DNA from: Delphinus delphis
Lineage: Eukaryota > Chordata > Mammalia > Artiodactyla > Delphinidae
Direction: 5' to 3'
Assembly: GCF_949987515.2 (NCBI RefSeq)
Contig: NC_082686.1
Span: 50,568,911-50,632,910, forward strand
DNA: 64,000 nucleotides
Part shown: positions 59,915 to 64,000 of the stretch, one piece after another
How positions within the stretch are numbered: position 1 is the stretch's first letter
How the letters are laid out: each line of letters starts with the position of its first letter
Notes under the pieces: generated by a model
What the model saw: the letters and a program-made list of their open reading frames with translations, nothing else
What the model was told of the DNA's origin: nothing
Database searches by the model: none
Position numbers and translations under genes: made by a program

Positions 59915-60143
59915 CTGTGCCTCCTTTTTTTTTTTTTTTTTTTTTTTTTTTTCTGGTACGTGGACCTCTCACCGCTGTGGCCTCTCCCCTTGCGGAGCAC
60001 AGGCTCAGCTGCCATGGCTCACGGGCCTACCCGCTCCACGGCATGTGGGATCCTCCCGGACCGGGGCACGAACCCGCATCACCTGCATCGGCAGGCGGAC
60101 TCTCAACCACTGTGCCACCAGGGAAGCCCCTGTGCCTCCTTTT
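59915..60143 (-). mobile_element. CHR-type SINE, short form, with internal deletion and target-site duplication
   Basis: Antisense with a long T tract at about 59925-59952, body tggacctctcaccgctgtgg to ccaccagggaagccc. Flanks ctgtgcctcctttt at 59915-59928 and 60130-60143 are perfect. At about 60001 it lacks about 15 bp that the other short copies have between two aggctc motifs. A good CpG content and long tract suggest a younger insertion. The predicted open frame 59680-60159 merely runs into it. Confidence 0.95.
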
Positions 60144-61557
60144 GATCATTTCCTTCTGAAACTATGTGAAACTTAGTAAACAACATATACATATGAATTG
60201 GACAAACTGTGTATTTCTAAGTGACACAGATCAAAGAAACCAATTTTGTTTTCTGCAGAAAATCAAGATTTAAATTACCTTCAAATCTATGACAAATCCT
60301 ACTAATAAGATTCAAAAATAGTGGAAATTGTTATATCAGAATCAAATTGTTTAAGGCATGCTGAAATCTAAATTCAGTGAATATTGTGTGTTTATATCAC
60401 ATAGAAAGTCCTTCTAATCTGCATGTTATTGTACTAGTTTACTGTACCAGGTGAAGTAGAATAGACATTGCCCTAGCTTTCAAGGAGCCTGTAATCACAT
60501 AGAGATGACAGTAAGTATCATGAATGAGGAATAATAACCTGGAGAATAAAAGTCATGACTCGCAAGTAATGTAAATCAACTTCTAATTTACATAGCTCAT
60601 AGGGATATTATACTGAAGTTCAAAGTATTATGTAACTGCATTGGAGTTCAAATGAGTGAACTAAGAAGCAGAAACCATTGATAAATTCTCCTCTGATCTT
60701 TCTAGGCAGTCTTTATGGGAGGTGGGATAAGGTGGTTAGTTAGACTGATGCAGCCAAGTATTTCAAGCCTGGGTTATTAGTCTAGGAGAGGAGACTTCTG
60801 TATTAGGTACGTAGATGAGATATTTCAGCTTGTACACAAAGATGAAAGGAGACAGATAAAATGGGCATGTTGATGAAGGGTTTTCTATCAGTGGGAGATT
60901 CACTGATTCTTTAAACTCATATTAATTAATCATTTGAAACTTGATAGAGCTATATTTAGCCCTTGAGTCTAGAGGAAAAGTTACTCTGTTTCAGTCTTAT
61001 TTGGAAGAGTAGGAGTTAGCCTGAAGATTTATTTGAGAAGGAGATTTACAGAATCTGGTTATCTAAAACATTACAGAAGAATGGATTTTCTGAATATACT
61101 TTTTCAACAAACCAATCTGCTTTTGTCTCTGTGAAGTAAACTTTAACCACTGCTTACCTCCAATACCCATTTTCATGCATTTAAAAACTATATATCTAAT
61201 AATTACTTAGATTATAAGATCTTGCTGATGAGAATTTCAGACTTCTAAATATGCAGACTTTTCCCATTATTTTGCTGATCTCTTAATCTCTCCCTACTTA
61301 AAAAAAATACAGCTTAGAGGAGGCTTTTAAAATTAGCTTTTGAGTGAGGTTCTTTTAGGTAATGTTAAAGAACTGATAGCTACAGTTGTTATTCCAGTAT
61401 CTGTGAATGTGTCAATAATATTAATAAACATAATATTCTACATGGAATAATAGTTCTAATACTTTCCAAGTTTGCTTCGTTCATGCAACAGACTTATGAG
61501 GTATATTGAGCATTTCAGATAGATTTAAATGTTGCCCAAACATAAAGGAATATTCAA
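60144..61557. other. Unclassified sequence, possibly including an L2 fragment
   Basis: 60450-60520 (ccctagctttcaaggagcctgtaatc) resembles a reversed L2 3' part. Otherwise no supported feature. Confidence 0.45.
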
Positions 61558-62384
61558 GAGGAGCTTCAAGACGGCGGAAGAGTAAGACGTGGAGATCATC
61601 TTCCTCCCCAAATACATGAGAAATACATCTACGTCTGGAACAACCCCCACAGAACACCTACTGAATGCTGGCAGAAGAATTCAGACCCCCCAAAAGGCAA
61701 GAAACTCCCCCAAGTACCTGGGTAGGGCAAAAGAAAAAAGAAAAAGCAGAGACAAAAGAATAGGGGTGGGACCTGCACCAGTGGGAGGAAGCTGTGAAGG
61801 AGGAAAGGTTTCCACACACTAGGAAGCCCCTTCATGGGCGGAGACTGCGGGTGGCGGAGGGGGAAAGCTTTGGAGCCGTGGAGGAGAGCACAGCAACAGG
61901 GGTGCGGGGGGCAAAGAGGAGAGATTCCCGCACAGAGGATCGGTGCCGACCTGCACTCACCAGCCCGAGAGGCTTGTCTGCTCACCCGCCAGGGCGGGCG
62001 GGGTTGGGAGCTGAGGCTCGGGCTTCGGTCGGAGCACAGGGAGATGACTGGGGTTGGCCGCGTGAACACAGCCTGAAGGGGAGAGGGGATTAAGAGTGCC
62101 ACCTAAATGAGCTCCAGAGACAGGAGGGAGCCGCGGCTATCAGCACGGACACCAGAGATGAGCATGAAATGCTAAGGCTGCTGCTGCAGCCACCAAGAAC
62201 CCTGTGTGTAAGCATAGGTCACTATCCACACCTCCTCTCCCGGCAGCCTGTGCAGCCCGCCACTGCCAGGGTCCCATGTCCAGGGACAACTTCCCCGGGA
62301 GAACACAAGGCACGCCTCAGGCTGGTGCAACGTCACGCTGGCCTCTGCCGCCGCAGGCTTGCCCCGCACACCGTACCCCTCCCT

Positions 62385-62401
62385 CCCCCCCCCCCCCCCC
62401 C
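62385..62401. repeat. C17 homopolymer
   Basis: Seventeen consecutive C on the plus strand (G on the minus). Prone to slippage and to G-quadruplex or i-motif forms; also a likely sequencing/assembly error spot. Confidence 0.95.
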
Positions 62402-62918
62402 GGCCTGAGTGAGCCAGAGCCCGCTAAGCAGCTGCTACTTTAACCCGGTCCTGTCTGAGTGAAGAACAGATGCCCTTAGGCTACCTACACGCAGAGGAGG
62501 GGCAAATCCAAAGCTGAACCCAGGAGCTGTGCGAACAAAGAAGAGAAAGAGAAATCTCTCCCAGCAGCCTCAGGAGCAGCGGATTAAATATCCACAATAA
62601 ACTTGATGTACTCTGGTGGAATACCTGAATAGACAACAAATAATCCCAAATTGAGGCGGTGGACTTTGGGAGCAATGATATATATATATTCTTTTCCTTT
62701 TTCTCTTTTTGTGAATGTGTATGTGTATGCTTCTGTGTGTGATTTTTGTCTGTATAGCTTTGTCTTTACCATTTTTCCTAGGGTTCTGTTTTCCCTTTTT
62801 CTATTTTAGTATAGTTTTTAGCACTTGTTATCATTGGTGGATTTGTGTTTTTGGTTTGGTTGCTCTCTTCTTTCTTTCTTTTTTTTAATTACTTTTAATT
62901 TTTTTTAATAATTCTCTT

Positions 62919-62919
62919 T

Positions 62920-62965
<46 letters not shown>

Positions 62966-63005
62966 TTCCTTCCTTCCTTCCTTCCTTCCTTCCTTCCTTT
63001 CTTTT
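62919..63005. repeat. (CTTT)n(CTTC)n pyrimidine tract
   Basis: Pure pyrimidine on the plus strand over more than 80 bp, starting as CTTT units and shifting to CCTT units. Confidence 0.97.
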
Positions 63006-63519
63006 TCTCCCTTTTACTCTGAGCCATGTGAATGTCCGGGTCTTTGTGCTACTGCCAGGCATCAGGCCTGTGCCTCTGAGGTGGGAGAGCCAAGTTCAGG
63101 ACATTGGCCACCAGAGACCTCCCAGCATGATGTAATATCAAACGGCAAAAATCTCCCAAATATCTCCATCTCAATGTGAACACCCACCTCCACTCAACAA
63201 CCAGCAAGCTACAGTGCTGGTCACCCTACGCCAAACAACTAGCAAGACAGGAACAGAACCTCATCCATTAGCAGAGAGGCTGCCTAAAATCATAATAAGG
63301 TCACAGACACCCCAAAACACACCACCAGAAGCAGACCTGCCCACCAGAAAGACAAGATCAAGCCTCAGGCACCAGAACACAGGCACTAGTCCCCTCCACC
63401 AGGAAGCCTACACAACACACTGACCAACCTTAGCCACTGGGGGCAGATACCAGAAACAACGGGAACTATGAACATGCAGCCTGTGAAAAGGACACACAAA
63501 ACTCAGTAAGTTAAGCAAA

Positions 63520-64000
63520 ATGAGAAAACAGAGAAACACACAGTAGATAAAGAAGCAAGGTAAAGACCCAACAGACCAAACAAATGAAGTGGAAATAGGC
63601 AGGTTACCTGAAAAAGAATACAGAATAATGATAGTAAAGATGATCCAAAATCTTGGAAATAGTACGGAGAAAATACAAGAAAGGTTTAACACGGACAAAG
63701 AGGAACTAAAGAGAAAACAATGATGAACAACACAGTAAATGAAATTAAAAATTCTCTAAAAGGAAAGAATAGCAGAAAAACAGAGGCAGAAGAACAGATA
63801 AGTGACTTGGAAGATAAAATAGTGGAAATAACTACTGCAGAGCAGAATAAAGAAAAAAGAATGAAAAGAATTGAGGACAGTCTCAGAGACCTCTGGGATA
63901 ACCTTAAATGCAACAACATTCGAATTATAGGGGTCCCTGAAAAAGAAGAGAAAAAGAAAGGGACTGGGAAAATATTTGAAGTGATTATAGTTGAAAACTT
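63520..64000 (+). pseudogene. L1 ORF1, 5' part, disabled
   Basis: Canonical L1 ORF1 start at 63520-63522 (MRKQRNTQ). The ninth codon is TAG (63544-63546), a premature stop of the C-to-T type expected from CAG. Downstream the ORF1 coiled-coil and middle-domain coding sequence continues in order (aagaatacagaataatgatag, ggaagataaaatagtgg, atgaaaagaattgaggacag, aattataggggtccctg) to the window edge. Confidence 0.88.

Larger units (their letters stand above)
61558..63519 (+). promoter_or_regulatory. L1 5' UTR with internal promoter, CpG-rich
   Basis: The 5' end aagacggcgg resembles the YY1 site aagatggcgg that positions initiation in L1s, with T replaced by C. CpGs are concentrated from 61560 to 62420. 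A 17-base C run lies at 62385-62401 and a pyrimidine-only tract at 62919-63005. Confidence 0.7.
61558..64000 (+). mobile_element. L1 LINE 5' end (cetacean-type), cut by window edge
   Basis: Begins at the L1 start (gaggagcttcaagacggcgg) with an unusually GC- and CpG-rich 5' UTR to about 62600, then an AT-rich pyrimidine-heavy section (62690-63010) and a further leader, into ORF1 at 63520. The element continues beyond the window. A very different 5' UTR from the 32.1 kb copy marks a separate L1 lineage; the retained CpGs suggest it is relatively young, although its ORF1 is broken. Confidence 0.9.

Noticed and set aside
61629..62102. 157-codon minus-strand frame
   Set aside because: In the CpG-rich L1 5' UTR; GC content alone gives long open frames.
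63408..63698. Minus-strand hydrophobic frames at 63408-63698 and 63686-63919
   Set aside because: Antisense to L1 ORF1 of the last element, same cause.

Overview
The window is non-coding mammalian genomic DNA, almost certainly from a cetacean (whale, dolphin or porpoise). The strongest evidence is seven tRNA-derived SINEs of the cetartiodactyl CHR type. Five are the short form that is abundant in whales, and nearly all are still bracketed by recognisable target-site duplications. The second clue is L1 sequence of a cetartiodactyl/cetacean type, including a GC-rich L1 5' UTR at 61.6-63.5 kb. The background is AT-rich with few CpGs. There is no operon structure, no credible multi-exon gene, no tRNA or rRNA gene and no CRISPR array. 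Every longer open reading frame either lies inside a transposable element or is a chance frame in a SINE, LTR or AT-rich sequence. I read the window as intergenic (gene desert) or deep-intronic DNA.

Layout. 0-9 kb: the 3' part of a MaLR LTR, a MIR, a CHR SINE, an L2 fragment, a nearly complete MaLR LTR (4.2-4.7 kb), long unclassified AT-rich stretches, and an L2 endonuclease fragment at 8.7 kb. 9-18 kb: a GC-rich ERVL-like LTR candidate, a long CHR SINE, a short CHR SINE, an old antisense L1 split by a class-I-like solo LTR (12.2-12.7 kb), then an old sense L1 (13.9-17.7 kb). 18-30 kb: L1/L2/hAT fossils, a (TA)n and a (GT)n(GC)n microsatellite, a SINE, and two non-repeat blocks that look like candidate regulatory elements (20.2-20.7 and 27.54-27.76 kb). 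30-38.7 kb: an internally deleted Tigger DNA transposon with TA duplications and a transposase tail, a sense SINE, a near full-length but dead L1 (32.1-37.96 kb), and a poly(A)-ended block right behind it. 38.7-46.8 kb: degraded L1M, L2 and MIR pieces. 46.8-52 kb: possible old retroviral remnants interrupted by a 5'-truncated L1, then a second short L1 3' end. 52-61.5 kb: a CHR-1-like SINE, MIRs, a CHR SINE with an internal deletion, and large unclassified stretches. 61.56-64 kb: the 5' end of another L1, cut by the window edge inside ORF1.

There is no gene network to describe. The history visible here is layered transposition: L2/MIR, then L1M/MaLR/Tigger/ERV, then cetartiodactyl L1 and CHR SINEs. 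I did not find a previously undescribed biological system. The points most worth checking are the homeodomain-site-rich inverted-repeat block at 27.5-27.8 kb, a possible L1 3' transduction at 32.1-38.7 kb, the env/LTR/L1/gag-like order at 46.9-51.5 kb, and several sequences likely to adopt non-B DNA structure.
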